Origin: an uncultured Pelagibacteraceae bacterium
GTDB lineage: Bacteria > Pseudomonadota > Alphaproteobacteria > Pelagibacterales > Pelagibacteraceae
Assembly (NCBI GenBank): GCA_902595125.1
Contig: CACJOY010000001.1
Location: 1 to 64,000, forward strand
Direction of reading: 5' to 3'
Length of the DNA: 64,000 bases
Below the pieces are notes generated by a model. The model made no database searches and was not told where the DNA came from. It worked only from the letters and a program-made list of their open reading frames with translations. The translations under genes and the position numbers were made by a program. Shown piece by piece: positions 51,820 to 61,308 of this stretch (its first letter is position 1; each line of letters begins with the position of its first letter).

Positions 51820-53274
51820 TTAAATTTTTTGATCATATTCTCCAATCTTGCCTGTTTTTATTAATTTTTCATCTATAAATTTAAAAATATTTAATTTTCT
51901 TTCATCTGACGTTGGGCTTTCAGTCACTACAACTAGTGAGGGTTTGTTAGAGGATGCTCTAATTAAACCCCATGAGCCATCTTCAAATGAAAATCTAACT
52001 CCATTTACAGTAATAATTTCTTTTATTTCTTGATTATCGATTTTTATTTTCTGGTCTTTAATTTTTTTAAACTCCTTTACCATCTCATCAACTACATTAT
52101 ATTTTTCTTCGTCCTTACAGAATGGAGCCATTGTTGGTGATTGATAGGTTATAGGAAGTTCTTTAATAATTTCACTTATTTTTTTACTTTGATTATTTAG
52201 TAGGTGACAAACCTGAATCGCTGAATTGATACCATCATCATAACCATAACCTAATGGTCGGTTGAAAAAAAAATGTCCACTTTTTTCAAATCCAGCTAGT
52301 GCTTTTTCATTATTAACTTTTCTTTTAATGTGGGAATGGCCTGTTTTCCAATATAGAGTTTCACATTCATTTTTATTTAAAACCTCATCAGTTGAGTAAA
52401 GACCTGTTGACTTTACATCTACAATAAACTTTGATTTTTTATGAGTATTTGAAAGGTTTCTTGCAATTAATAAACCTATTTTATCAGAAAAAATTTCTTT
52501 TCCTTCATCATCAATTACCCCCACACGATCACCATCTCCGTCAAAACCAAAACCTATATCTGCATTATTTTCTTTTACTGATTTTGCTATTGCATGAAGC
52601 ATTTCAAGATCTTCAGGATTGGGATTATATTTTGGAAAATTCCAATCTAAATTACAGTCTAATTCAATTACTTCACATCCTATTCCTCTTAGTATATCTG
52701 GAGCAAAAATCCCAGCTGTGCCGTTACCACATGCAACTACAGCTTTAATTTTTTTATTAATTGTATTTTTATTAATCAAGTCTTTTTCATATATCCGCTT
52801 GAAATTTTCAATACTAGTCTCCTTACCATCACCTAATATAAATTTTTCATTAAGAGTTATTTCTTTAAGTTCTTTCATTTCTTCAGGTGCATGTGTTAAA
52901 CCTTTCTTGATACCCATTTTTACTCCGGTCCAACCATTTTCGTTATGACTAGCAGTTACCATTGCTATTGCATCTGCATTAAAATGAAATTGAGCAAAAT
53001 AAACCATTGGTGATAAAGACAACCCTATGTCTTCAACATAACACCCAGTAGAGATTAGACCTTTTTTGAGAGCACTTTTAATTTCTTCACTATAAGACCT
53101 ATAATCATGACCTACTATTACCCTTGGATTATTTTTTTTTGTATGATTGATTATTTGAGATCCTAATCCTTTACCAAGATTCGAAATTCCGAGGAGATTA
53201 ATGTCCTTTTTATACAACCATCTGGCGTCATATTCTCTGAAGCCAAATTGATCAATTTTTAGTTTTTCTGACAT
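51820..53274 (-). CDS. Phosphomannomutase/phosphoglucomutase
   Basis: This 484-aa alpha-D-phosphohexomutase has the phosphoserine loop MVTASHNENG (S109), the metal loop FGFDGDGDRVGVIDD, a sugar-binding FEKSGHFFF (GEMSGH-like) region near residue 330, and the C-terminal phosphate-binding RASSNKPSLVVVTESP. It makes mannose-1-P or glucose-1-P for nucleotide-sugars and feeds the glycan genes in this window. It faces nrdA across a 158-base control region. Confidence 0.9.
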   Translation of the reverse strand: MSEKLKIDQFGFREYDARWLYKKDINLLGISNLGKGLGSQIINHTKKNNPRVIVGHDYRSYSEEIKSALKKGLISTGCYVEDIGLSLSPMVYFAQFHFNADAIAMVTASHNENGWTGVKMGIKKGLTHAPEEMKELKEITLNEKFILGDGKETSIENFKRIYEKDLINKNTINKKIKAVVACGNGTAGIFAPDILRGIGCEVIELDCNLDWNFPKYNPNPEDLEMLHAIAKSVKENNADIGFGFDGDGDRVGVIDDEGKEIFSDKIGLLIARNLSNTHKKSKFIVDVKSTGLYSTDEVLNKNECETLYWKTGHSHIKRKVNNEKALAGFEKSGHFFFNRPLGYGYDDGINSAIQVCHLLNNQSKKISEIIKELPITYQSPTMAPFCKDEEKYNVVDEMVKEFKKIKDQKIKIDNQEIKEIITVNGVRFSFEDGSWGLIRASSNKPSLVVVTESPTSDERKLNIFKFIDEKLIKTGKIGEYDQKI

Positions 53275-53328
53275 TATTGTTAATTACTTAACCTTTTTTT
53301 GATTTTTTTATTGATATTTTTTTTTTAT

Positions 53329-53343
53329 GTTCTATAAATGTTC
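53329..53343 (+). promoter_or_regulatory. Direct repeat GTTC-N7-GTTC, matching the alphaproteobacterial LexA box
   Basis: GTTC (53329-53332), 7 bases TATAAAT, GTTC (53340-53343). The spacing is exactly that of the alphaproteobacterial SOS box. It lies in the pgm/nrdA gap, about 90 bases upstream of nrdA. Chance occurrence is possible, and whether this genome encodes LexA is unknown. Confidence 0.45.
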
Positions 53344-53352
53344 TATTGATTT

Positions 53353-53400
53353 ACTGTTTATATAGTATATTAAAATAATACGCATACAACATATAGTTGT
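53353..53400 (+). promoter_or_regulatory. Paired NrdR-like boxes upstream of nrdA
   Basis: Box 1 at about 53353-53368 (ACTGTTTATATAGTAT) matches 12 of 16 positions of the NrdR consensus ACACwATATATwGTGT. Box 2 at 53386-53400 (ACAACATATAGTTGT) is a perfect palindrome of one base less. Centres are about 32 bp apart, near three helical turns, as for known NrdR pairs. TATAAT (53406-53411) follows as a -10, so bound repressor would overlap the promoter. Confidence 0.5.
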
Positions 53401-53432
53401 TTTCGTATAATAACAGAATATAATAATAAAAT

Positions 53433-55373
53433 ATGAATAAAATACTGTCTCAAGCATTAAAGAAAGCTGTCTCTGAATATAGCCCAAAGGTTAAAGATGT
53501 AGAAAAAAACAATAAACCTGACCTTTTTTCTCTAAATAGTGAAACTGAACTTTTTCAAAATGAAAAAGGAATTATTATAAAAATTGATCGATCAAGAGAT
53601 TCAAATTTAACTGATTTTGGTAAAGCAACCTTAAAAGACAGATATCTTGGTCAGAATGAATCTTTCCAAGATCTATTTGCACGTGTGGCTAGCTCCTATG
53701 CTGATGATAATTTACACGCTCAAAGAATTTATAATTACATAAGCAACCTATGGTTTATGCCAGCTACTCCAGTTTTGTCTAATGGTGGAACTAAAAGAGG
53801 ACTACCAATTTCTTGTTTTTTAAATGAAGCATCAGATAGTCTAGGTGGTATCTTAGATCTTTGGAGTGAGAATGTTTGGTTAGCTGCAAAAGGTGGTGGT
53901 ATTGGAAGTTATTGGGGCAACCTAAGATCAATTGGTGAAAAAATTGGCAAAGTCGGAAAAACCTCAGGCATAATTCCTTTTATAAAAGTTATGGACTCTT
54001 TGACAATGGCAATTAGCCAAGGATCTTTAAGAAGAGGTTCTGCAGCGTGTTACCTCCCCGTTGATCACCCAGAAATAGAGGAATTTATTGAAATGAGGAG
54101 ACCAACAGGGGGAGATCCAAATAGAAAAGCATTAAATTTACATCATGGTGTTTTAGTTTCAGATTCATTTATGCGAGCTGTTGAAAATGATGAACAGTGG
54201 GCATTAAAAAGCCCTGCAGATGGTACAGTTCAACAAACTATTTCAGCAAGAAATTTATGGATAAGATTATTAACTGCAAGAATTGAAACTGGAGAACCTT
54301 ATATTATTTACATTGATACTGTTAATAGATTAATTCCTCAACATCATAAACTTGCAAATTTAACAGTTAAGACTTCAAATTTATGTAGTGAAATAACTTT
54401 ACCAACAGGAATTGATAAAGATGGAAGAGATAGAACAGCAGTTTGTTGTTTGTCCTCATTAAATTTAGAAAAGTATGATGAATGGAAAGATGATCCTAAC
54501 ATGATTAGTGATGTTATGAGATTTTTGGATAATGTTTTGTCTGATTTCATTTATAAAGCACCTGATCAATTTAAAGACGCAAAATACTCAGCCGAAAGAG
54601 AGAGAAGTGTTGGTTTAGGAGTAATGGGCTTCCATTCCTTTTTACAAAAAAATAAAATTCCCCTTGAATCAGTAATGGCAAAATCATGGAATAAAAAGAT
54701 ATTTAAACAAATTGATGAACAAGTAAATAAAGCATCTAAAGATTTGGCTGAAGAAAGAGGAGCCTGTCCAGATGCAGCGGAGTATGGTTACAAAGAAAGA
54801 TTTTCTAACAAAACTGCAATTGCCCCAACTGCTTCTATTTCAATTATTTGTGGTGGAGCTTCACCTGGGGTCGAACCTATAGCCGCTAACAGTTACACAC
54901 ACAAAACCTTATCTGGATCTTTTAATGTTAGAAATAGATATTTAGAAGAAATCTTAGATAGTTATGGTAAAAATGATGACGAGACTTGGTCTTCAATAAC
55001 CACTAATCAAGGATCTATTTCACACCTTGATTTTTTATCAGATCTAGAAAAAGATGTTTTTAAAACTGCCTTTGAGTTAAATCAAAAATGGATTATTGAA
55101 TTAAGTGGAGACAGAACCCCATTTATTTCACAAGCTCAATCAGTTAACTTGTTTTTGCCAGCAGATGTTCACAAAAAAGAATTACATAGAATTCATTTTG
55201 ATGCCTGGAAGAAAGGTTTAAAAAGCCTTTACTATTGTAGATCAAAATCAATTCAAAGAGCTGAAAATATCAATGATGCTAAATCAACCGATGTCACAGC
55301 TAATGTATATAAATCTAAAAACAAACAATCAACTGAAGAACAAGAATACGAGGAGTGTCTATCATGTCAGTAA
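53433..55373 (+). CDS. nrdA: Ribonucleoside-diphosphate reductase, alpha subunit (class I)
   Basis: The 646-aa catalytic subunit reduces ribonucleoside diphosphates. C128 (LPISCFLN), N316/C318/E320 (SNLCSE), C338 (AVCCL), the YYCRS radical-transfer tyrosines near the C-terminus and the C-terminal EECLSCQ dithiol are all present. The N-terminus goes almost directly into the catalytic fold, without the roughly 90-residue ATP-cone, so the allosteric on/off site is absent or elsewhere. It is coupled to nrdB, and the control region shows NrdR-like and LexA-like sites. Confidence 0.95.
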   Translation: MNKILSQALKKAVSEYSPKVKDVEKNNKPDLFSLNSETELFQNEKGIIIKIDRSRDSNLTDFGKATLKDRYLGQNESFQDLFARVASSYADDNLHAQRIYNYISNLWFMPATPVLSNGGTKRGLPISCFLNEASDSLGGILDLWSENVWLAAKGGGIGSYWGNLRSIGEKIGKVGKTSGIIPFIKVMDSLTMAISQGSLRRGSAACYLPVDHPEIEEFIEMRRPTGGDPNRKALNLHHGVLVSDSFMRAVENDEQWALKSPADGTVQQTISARNLWIRLLTARIETGEPYIIYIDTVNRLIPQHHKLANLTVKTSNLCSEITLPTGIDKDGRDRTAVCCLSSLNLEKYDEWKDDPNMISDVMRFLDNVLSDFIYKAPDQFKDAKYSAERERSVGLGVMGFHSFLQKNKIPLESVMAKSWNKKIFKQIDEQVNKASKDLAEERGACPDAAEYGYKERFSNKTAIAPTASISIICGGASPGVEPIAANSYTHKTLSGSFNVRNRYLEEILDSYGKNDDETWSSITTNQGSISHLDFLSDLEKDVFKTAFELNQKWIIELSGDRTPFISQAQSVNLFLPADVHKKELHRIHFDAWKKGLKSLYYCRSKSIQRAENINDAKSTDVTANVYKSKNKQSTEEQEYEECLSCQ

Positions 55374-56380
55374 CAGAAAAAGTTAAAACAACAAATAAGG
55401 AAATAATTCAACCAAAAAAAATGGGTTTGTTAGTAGAAAATCCAGTCTATAAACCTTTTAGATATCCATGGTGTTATGATGCATGGTTAACACAACAAAG
55501 AATTCACTGGTTACCAGAAGAGGTACCATTAGGCGATGATGTTAAAGATTGGCAAAAGAATTTAACTCAATCAGAAAAAAATTTGTTAACTCAAATTTTC
55601 AGATTTTTTACTCAAGCGGATGTTGAGGTCAGTAACTGTTACTTAAGACATTATACGACTGTCTTTAAACCAACGGAAGTTTTAATGATGATGACAGCCT
55701 TTGCCTCAATGGAAACTGTTCACATTGCAGCCTACTCTCATTTACTTGATACAATTGGAATGCCAGAATCTGAATATTCTGCTTTCATGAAATATAAAGA
55801 AATGAAAGATAAATATGATTATATGCAAAACTTTGACATGAGTTCTAAAGAAGATATTGCTAAAACAGTTGCTGTTTTCAGTGCGTTCACTGAAGGTCTC
55901 CAACTTTTTGCAAGTTTCGCAATTTTGCTAAACTTCCCTAGACATAATAAAATGAAAGGTATGGGCCAAATAGTCACTTGGTCGGTTAGGGATGAAACAC
56001 TTCACTGTAATTCAATGATAAGAATTTTTAAAGAATTCATAAAAGAAAATCCAGAAATTTGGAATGCAAAACTAAAAAAAGAACTTTATGAAGCTTGCAG
56101 AACTATCATTGAACATGAAGACGCTTTCATTGATCTTGCTTTTGAGATGGGCCCAATGGAAGGTTTAACTGCACAAGAAGTTAAAGATTACATTAGATTT
56201 ATTGGAAATAGAAGATTAGTTCAATTAGGTCTTGAGCCAATTTATGATGTCGAGAAAAATCCTCTAGGATGGCTTGATACTATGTTAAATGCGGTTGAAC
56301 ATATGAACTTCTTTGAAGGTCGAGCAACAGAATATTCTAAAGCATCGACACAAGGAACTTGGGTAGAGGCTTTCAGTTAA
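55364..56380 (+). CDS. nrdB: Ribonucleoside-diphosphate reductase, beta subunit (class I)
   Basis: The start chosen is the ATG at 55364, because AGGAG ends 8 bases before it. The track start at 55355 is a GTG overlapping that site. The 338-aa ferritin-like subunit has D86, E117, H120, E177, E211 and H214 as metal ligands (by alignment of QADVEV, SMETVHIAAY, FTEGLQLF, RDETLHC) and Tyr124, four residues after the first His, at the tyrosyl-radical position. It is therefore a radical-tyrosine class I enzyme by residue pattern. It overlaps the end of nrdA by 10 bases and forms the active complex with it. Confidence 0.95.
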   Translation: MSVTEKVKTTNKEIIQPKKMGLLVENPVYKPFRYPWCYDAWLTQQRIHWLPEEVPLGDDVKDWQKNLTQSEKNLLTQIFRFFTQADVEVSNCYLRHYTTVFKPTEVLMMMTAFASMETVHIAAYSHLLDTIGMPESEYSAFMKYKEMKDKYDYMQNFDMSSKEDIAKTVAVFSAFTEGLQLFASFAILLNFPRHNKMKGMGQIVTWSVRDETLHCNSMIRIFKEFIKENPEIWNAKLKKELYEACRTIIEHEDAFIDLAFEMGPMEGLTAQEVKDYIRFIGNRRLVQLGLEPIYDVEKNPLGWLDTMLNAVEHMNFFEGRATEYSKASTQGTWVEAFS

Positions 56381-56389
56381 TACTGATAA

Positions 56390-57094
56390 GTGAATAGTTT
56401 TATATTACCAAAAAAAGCAGCAAGATTGGTTGTTTTACAAAGAATAGAGCTTGTTGGAATAGTTTTAAAAAAAATTAGGAAACTTTTTGGAAGATATTTT
56501 TTTTCAAACTTTATAACAAAATATTTTTTAAATTCAGCAAAAATTAGTGATGAATATTATAAAATCATGCATGATGAATTTTTAACAATTAAAAAATTCA
56601 TTAATAATGACGATAATTTGTTTTTAAGCATTGGAGCAGGTGTCGGCGGTCTTGAAGCAATAATTAATCAAAATTTACCCAGCAAAAATTATTACTTTAT
56701 TGAAAAGAATTACATATCAAAAAAAGTTAAATATGGATGGACTGGGAAATTAATTAGTGAAGCATACAATAATTTAGATATCCAAAAGGAATTTTTGATA
56801 TTAAATCATATGAATGACAAACAAATAAATATAATTGATTTTGATAAAGATAATTTACCTATAATTAAATTTGATATAGTAACTTCGCTTTTTTCTTTAG
56901 ATTACCATTATGATTTCGAATTATATAGCGATTACTTGAGGAAAGTTTCAAAAAAAAATACAAAAATAATTTTTGACACCATAAGAGCAGAATTTTTTAA
57001 AAAGATCTTTAAAAATGTTGAAATTATAAAATCAAGATCAAATACTGTACATAGATCAAAAAGAATAATGTGCAACGAATTCATTGAACATTAA
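56390..57094 (+). CDS. Putative SAM-dependent methyltransferase-like protein
   Basis: This 234-aa protein starts with GTG at 56390. No ATG precedes the conserved part. LFLSIGAGVGGLEAII (around residue 80) has the G-x-G pattern of SAM-binding motif I, and FDIVTSLFSLDYHYDFELY could be the post-motif region. Beyond this no family is recognised, and substrate is unknown. It follows nrdB by 9 bases and precedes a second methyltransferase by 2 bases, but is very AT-rich and lysine-rich like the glycan genes, suggesting a separate origin from nrdAB. Confidence 0.5.
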   Translation: MNSFILPKKAARLVVLQRIELVGIVLKKIRKLFGRYFFSNFITKYFLNSAKISDEYYKIMHDEFLTIKKFINNDDNLFLSIGAGVGGLEAIINQNLPSKNYYFIEKNYISKKVKYGWTGKLISEAYNNLDIQKEFLILNHMNDKQINIIDFDKDNLPIIKFDIVTSLFSLDYHYDFELYSDYLRKVSKKNTKIIFDTIRAEFFKKIFKNVEIIKSRSNTVHRSKRIMCNEFIEH

Positions 57095-57096
57095 TA

Positions 57097-57726
57097 ATGA
57101 AATACAGAAGGTATTTTAGAAAAACAAGTTTAAAACAAAAAGGAGTGGGTGATTTCTTTTTAAATGAAATTTTAACTAAAAAACCTAAATTTTTTTTAGA
57201 AGTTGGTGTTTTTCATGGAGTAACTGCAAGAAATGTTTGTGAACTTTTATATCAAATTCATGGAAATGATTTTCAATATATAGGTTTAGATTTATTTGAA
57301 ATGACAAGTGAAAATACCTCAGAAGTAATACCGAATACAGAATTTTCAAATCCTTTAAAAAAATTTTATTTTAAATTTATAAAAAGGCAAGACCCATATA
57401 GTATCTCAGCTGTTCAAGATCTCCTTAAAAAATTTCAAAATAATGTAAATCTTATTAAAGGTAATTCAAATATCATTTTAAAGAAAATTGATATGTCAAA
57501 AATAGATTTTGTATTTTTAGATGGGGGTCATGCTTACGAAACTGTTTTAAATGATCTAAATTGCTGTAATGATGTTGTAAAAAATGATGGAGTTATCTTA
57601 TGTGATGATTATGATTTAACTTATGCTCCTGGTGTTAAAAAAGCAATTGATAGATTTGTGATAGAAAATAATTTTTGTTGTGAAATAATTTGCAATAATA
57701 GATTTGCAAAAATTGAAAAAAAATAA
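57097..57726 (+). CDS. Class I SAM-dependent methyltransferase (Methyltransf_24-like)
   Basis: This 209-aa protein has FFLEVGVFHGVTARNVCELL (motif I), IGLDLFE (motif II acidic), VNLIKGNSNIIL and FVFLDGGHAYETVLNDLNCC, the DGxHxYExVxxD block of Methyltransf_24. VKNDGVILCDDY is motif post III. It likely methylates a sugar or small molecule. Related proteins often sit in polysaccharide loci. The partner 2 bases upstream is also methyltransferase-like. Confidence 0.75.
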   Translation: MKYRRYFRKTSLKQKGVGDFFLNEILTKKPKFFLEVGVFHGVTARNVCELLYQIHGNDFQYIGLDLFEMTSENTSEVIPNTEFSNPLKKFYFKFIKRQDPYSISAVQDLLKKFQNNVNLIKGNSNIILKKIDMSKIDFVFLDGGHAYETVLNDLNCCNDVVKNDGVILCDDYDLTYAPGVKKAIDRFVIENNFCCEIICNNRFAKIEKK

Positions 57727-57731
57727 ATTAA

Positions 57732-58856
57732 TTACCTTTGATTTATTTTATTAACTTGTCTGTATTTATTTCCCTTATAGCTTGCCAAAGGTCTAATTAA
57801 TTTATTTGCTGCATGTTGTTCAATAATATGTGCAGACCAACCAGTTATTCTGGAAATTACAAAGATAGGAGTAAAAAAATCAGTATCGAAACCCATCAAA
57901 TGATAAGTAGGTCCGGTAGGGTAATCTACGTTAGGATGAATATTTTTTTTTTCAATCATTACCTTTTCAACAATGTCATAAATTTTTTCAAACTTTTTAT
58001 CTTTCTTAATCTTAGCAACTTTACTAAAATATTCTCTCATCGTTGGAACTCTAGAATCTCCACTTTTATAAACTCTATGACCAAAACCCATTACAACATC
58101 TTTATTATCTAATGCTTTATTAATCCATTTATATGCATTTTCTGGCTTCTTAATTTTTTTCATCATATGCATCACTTCTTCATTTGCACCGCCATGTAAT
58201 GGTCCTTTTAAACTAGCAATGGCTCCAGTAATAGCTCCATGAATGTCAGACAAGCTGCTAGTAATTGTTCTTGCCGTGAAAGTTGAAACATTAAAACTGT
58301 GTTCAGCATATAAAATTAAAGAAACATCAAATGCTTTTACTATTTCTTTATTTGGCACTTTTCCAAAACACATATAAAAAAAGTTTTCTGAGAATGAAAG
58401 TTTTGTCTTTGGTGGTATAATCTTTTTTCCTTTCCTAGCTCTATAAAAAGCTGCAAGAGCTACTGGCGTTTTTGCAAATATTCTCATTATTTTTCTCATA
58501 TTAGCCAGTGGTGAATTGTCTTTGGTCTCTTTATCTTCAAGACCCATAATACTCACTACCGTTCTCGTTACATCCATTGGATGAGCTTTTTTTGGAAATT
58601 TTTTAATATCATCTAGTAAAGTTTTAGATAGTTTTCTCTCTTTTCTTTCTTCTTTTTCGAATTTTTTTAATTGTTTTTTATTTGGCAGTTCACCATTCAA
58701 AATTAGATAAGCTACTTCTTCAAATTTACATTTTGCACATAGATCTTGAGCAGCATAACCTCTGTAAGTTAATGAGTTGATTTCAGGCATAACCTTAGAA
58801 ACCTCTGTTTCATCAACAACTATTCCTAGTAACCCTTTTTTTATATCTTCGCTCAC
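57732..58856 (-). CDS. prpC: 2-methylcitrate synthase / citrate synthase family
   Basis: This 374-aa enzyme condenses propionyl-CoA with oxaloacetate. Short citrate-synthase length and motifs: AEHSFNVSTFTAR (catalytic His), HGAITGAIASLKGPLHGGANEEVM, and GFGHRVYKSGDSRVP (second His and Arg). It is third in the minus-strand operon prpD-prpB-prpC with TAATG coupling, which together with the neighbours makes the methylcitrate cycle role clear. Some PrpC also make citrate. Confidence 0.92.
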   Translation of the reverse strand: MSEDIKKGLLGIVVDETEVSKVMPEINSLTYRGYAAQDLCAKCKFEEVAYLILNGELPNKKQLKKFEKEERKERKLSKTLLDDIKKFPKKAHPMDVTRTVVSIMGLEDKETKDNSPLANMRKIMRIFAKTPVALAAFYRARKGKKIIPPKTKLSFSENFFYMCFGKVPNKEIVKAFDVSLILYAEHSFNVSTFTARTITSSLSDIHGAITGAIASLKGPLHGGANEEVMHMMKKIKKPENAYKWINKALDNKDVVMGFGHRVYKSGDSRVPTMREYFSKVAKIKKDKKFEKIYDIVEKVMIEKKNIHPNVDYPTGPTYHLMGFDTDFFTPIFVISRITGWSAHIIEQHAANKLIRPLASYKGNKYRQVNKINQR

Positions 58857-59752
58857 TATTCGTGTCCTTCAGTGCTAAAATTATAAATTTTCTCGTCTAA
58901 ATTATTATATTTCTCATAATCAACAAGCTCATATAATCGCTTTCTAGTTTGCATTTTATCTATAATATTGCCCTGATGTCCATTTGCATAAATGTCTCTT
59001 AAACCGTCTTCAACATTTTTCATCGCTAACCTTTGAGTGGTAACGGGATAAATTACTATGTTATATCCAAAATTTTCCAAATCCTTATAACTAAATAACT
59101 TCGATTTACCAAATTCAGTCATGTTTGCTAGCAAATAGCCTGAAAGTCCTTTTCTTACTTTTTCAAAATCTTTCTCATCTTGAAGAGCTTCTGGAAAAAT
59201 TATTTCAGCTCCAGCATCTATATAAGCTTTACATCTTTCTATCATCTTATCAATTCCTTCAACGCTTCTAGCATCTGATCTAGCAATAATCTTAAAATTT
59301 TTATCTTTTCTAGATGACACACACTCTTTAATTTTCTTTACCATTGCATCAGTTGTAATCAATTCTTTATTATCTAAATGTCCACATCTTTTTCTTTCAA
59401 TTTGGTCCTCAAGATGTACAGCTGAAATTCCAAAATCTTCAAAAGTTTCTATTGTTTCTTTGCAAGATTTAAAACCAGTATCAATATCTACTATGGTTGG
59501 AAGGTTAGTTACTCTGGAGATTAAATAAGATCTAGTGCTTACATCCTGTAGAGTTGTTAAACCTATATCAGGAAAACCAAGATCGTTAGCCATTACACCG
59601 CCCGAAACATAAACAGCATCATAGCCAATTTCTTCAATTAGTTTCGCTGTTAAAGGATTATAAGCACCTGGAACTCGTAGAATTTTATTTGATTTTAATT
59701 TATTTGTTAAATCAACTCTTTTCTGAATAGGCTCTTTCTCAACAAAATGCAT
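58856..59752 (-). CDS. prpB: 2-methylisocitrate lyase
   Basis: This 298-aa lyase splits methylisocitrate to pyruvate and succinate. It has RVPGAYNPLTAKLIEEIGYDAVYVSGG at the N-terminus, IVDIDTGFK (metal), the signature IERKRCGH (active Cys) near residue 122, and ARSDARSVEGIDKMIERCKAYIDAGAE. It is coupled by one-base overlaps to prpD and prpC. Confidence 0.94.
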   Translation of the reverse strand: MHFVEKEPIQKRVDLTNKLKSNKILRVPGAYNPLTAKLIEEIGYDAVYVSGGVMANDLGFPDIGLTTLQDVSTRSYLISRVTNLPTIVDIDTGFKSCKETIETFEDFGISAVHLEDQIERKRCGHLDNKELITTDAMVKKIKECVSSRKDKNFKIIARSDARSVEGIDKMIERCKAYIDAGAEIIFPEALQDEKDFEKVRKGLSGYLLANMTEFGKSKLFSYKDLENFGYNIVIYPVTTQRLAMKNVEDGLRDIYANGHQGNIIDKMQTRKRLYELVDYEKYNNLDEKIYNFSTEGHE

Positions 59753-61254
59753 TAAAAAATACCTTTCCTTAAGTTTCTCTTAAGTTTATTTTTTTTTACC
59801 TCAATATTCAATTGATCTAATTGTCCAGGTTTTAATTTTTTTAAATTTTGTACTGTTTTTAAAAATCTATCACTTTCTTTTTTATCTAAAATATCTTCAG
59901 TTAAAGTTAAAAATTTATTTATATAATTTTGCCTTTTAAAAGGTCTTGAACCATAAGGATGAGCGTCAGCTCTATCTTGTTCTTCGATTATTTTTTTTCC
60001 ATTTTTAAGCGTTATAACAACTTTAGCACCAAATGATTTTTTTTTAGGATTAGGATCATGGTATTTTTTTGTCCATTTTTTATCTTCATGAGTTTTGATT
60101 GATTTCCAAATTTTGATTGTGCTTTTCCTTCTAGCTCTAGTTTTTGTATATGATTTAACGTGATGCCAATTGCCGTCTTCTAAAGCTACAGCAAAAATAT
60201 ACATAATAGAATGATCTAAAGTTTCTCTACTAGCATTAGGGTCCATTTTTTGAGGGTCATTTGCACCTGTGCCAATTACATAATGCGTATGATGACTAGT
60301 ATAAATATCAATTTTTTTTATTTGATTTAAATTTTGTATTTTTTTTTTGAGTTTTTTTGCTAAATCGATTAAAGCTTGAGACTGATATTCAGCTGAATAT
60401 TCCTTAGTGTAAGTTTCAAGAATTGCTTTCTTAGTTTGACCTTTTTTTGGCAAAGGAACTTTATATAAAGCTTTTTTTCCATCTAAAATTCTAGCAATTA
60501 CACTATCCTCACCTTCGTATATTGGGCTTGGTGCTCCTTCACCCCTCATTACTCTATCAACGGCCTCGATCGCAAGTTTTCCTGCATGAGCTGGGGCATA
60601 TGCTTTCCAACTTGAGATTTCACCTTTTCTTGATTGTCTAGTAGAAATTGTCGTATGTAACGCTTGTTGAACTGCTTGATAAATTATTTTAGTTTTTAAT
60701 TTTAACATTGTACCAAGACCAGCAGCAACACTCGGTCCTAAATGTGCTATATGATCAACTTTATGTTTATGTAGACAAATACCTTTAACTAAATTTACTT
60801 GAACTTCATAAGCAGTTATAATTCCTCTAAGGAGATCTAAACCACTTCTTTTATTTTGTTGAGCAACACTTAACAATGGAGGAATATTGTCTCCAGGGTG
60901 ACTGTAATCAGCCGCTAAAAAGGTATCGTGAAAATCTAGTTCTCTTACCGCAGTCCCGTTCGACCAAGCTACCCATTCACAATCAAATTTTAATTTATTA
61001 CTAACACCAAATAATAAAGCACCATTTTTTCTTGAATGTTTTAAAGCCATTTCCCTTGATGAAATAACAGGTCTTCTGTTTAAAGATGCAATAGCAACCG
61101 AAGCGTTATCAATAATTCTATTAATTGCCATTTCAATCGCATTTTTATCTAATTTAGCATTATCACTTGAAATTTCTGCAATTTTCCAAGCGAGTTGTTT
61201 TTTTTTGTGTAGATGAATTTTAGATGGATAAACTTTTACTTTATGTAATAACAA
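59752..61254 (-). CDS. prpD: 2-methylcitrate dehydratase
   Basis: This 500-aa MmgE/PrpD-family enzyme dehydrates 2-methylcitrate. It has [29 protein letters not shown], where the Asp/His residues line the active site, then [11 protein letters not shown] and [19 protein letters not shown]. The C-terminal half has [16 protein letters not shown]. It is first in prpDBC. No PrpR or GntR regulator gene is adjacent. The phosphoglycolate phosphatase gene begins upstream on the same strand. Confidence 0.9.
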   Translation of the reverse strand: MLLHKVKVYPSKIHLHKKKQLAWKIAEISSDNAKLDKNAIEMAINRIIDNASVAIASLNRRPVISSREMALKHSRKNGALLFGVSNKLKFDCEWVAWSNGTAVRELDFHDTFLAADYSHPGDNIPPLLSVAQQNKRSGLDLLRGIITAYEVQVNLVKGICLHKHKVDHIAHLGPSVAAGLGTMLKLKTKIIYQAVQQALHTTISTRQSRKGEISSWKAYAPAHAGKLAIEAVDRVMRGEGAPSPIYEGEDSVIARILDGKKALYKVPLPKKGQTKKAILETYTKEYSAEYQSQALIDLAKKLKKKIQNLNQIKKIDIYTSHHTHYVIGTGANDPQKMDPNASRETLDHSIMYIFAVALEDGNWHHVKSYTKTRARRKSTIKIWKSIKTHEDKKWTKKYHDPNPKKKSFGAKVVITLKNGKKIIEEQDRADAHPYGSRPFKRQNYINKFLTLTEDILDKKESDRFLKTVQNLKKLKPGQLDQLNIEVKKNKLKRNLRKGIF

Positions 61255-61308
61255 AATAACTCCTAATTTACGAAACTGGTTGTAATAGTTAAAAAAAAAT
61301 AATCAATC

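Noticed and set aside
52431-52948. Two plus-strand ORFs (105 and 109 aa) within phosphomannomutase
   Set aside because: Composition is that of an antisense reading of a conserved enzyme (Leu/His-rich or Ser/Leu-rich); overlapping each other in different frames.
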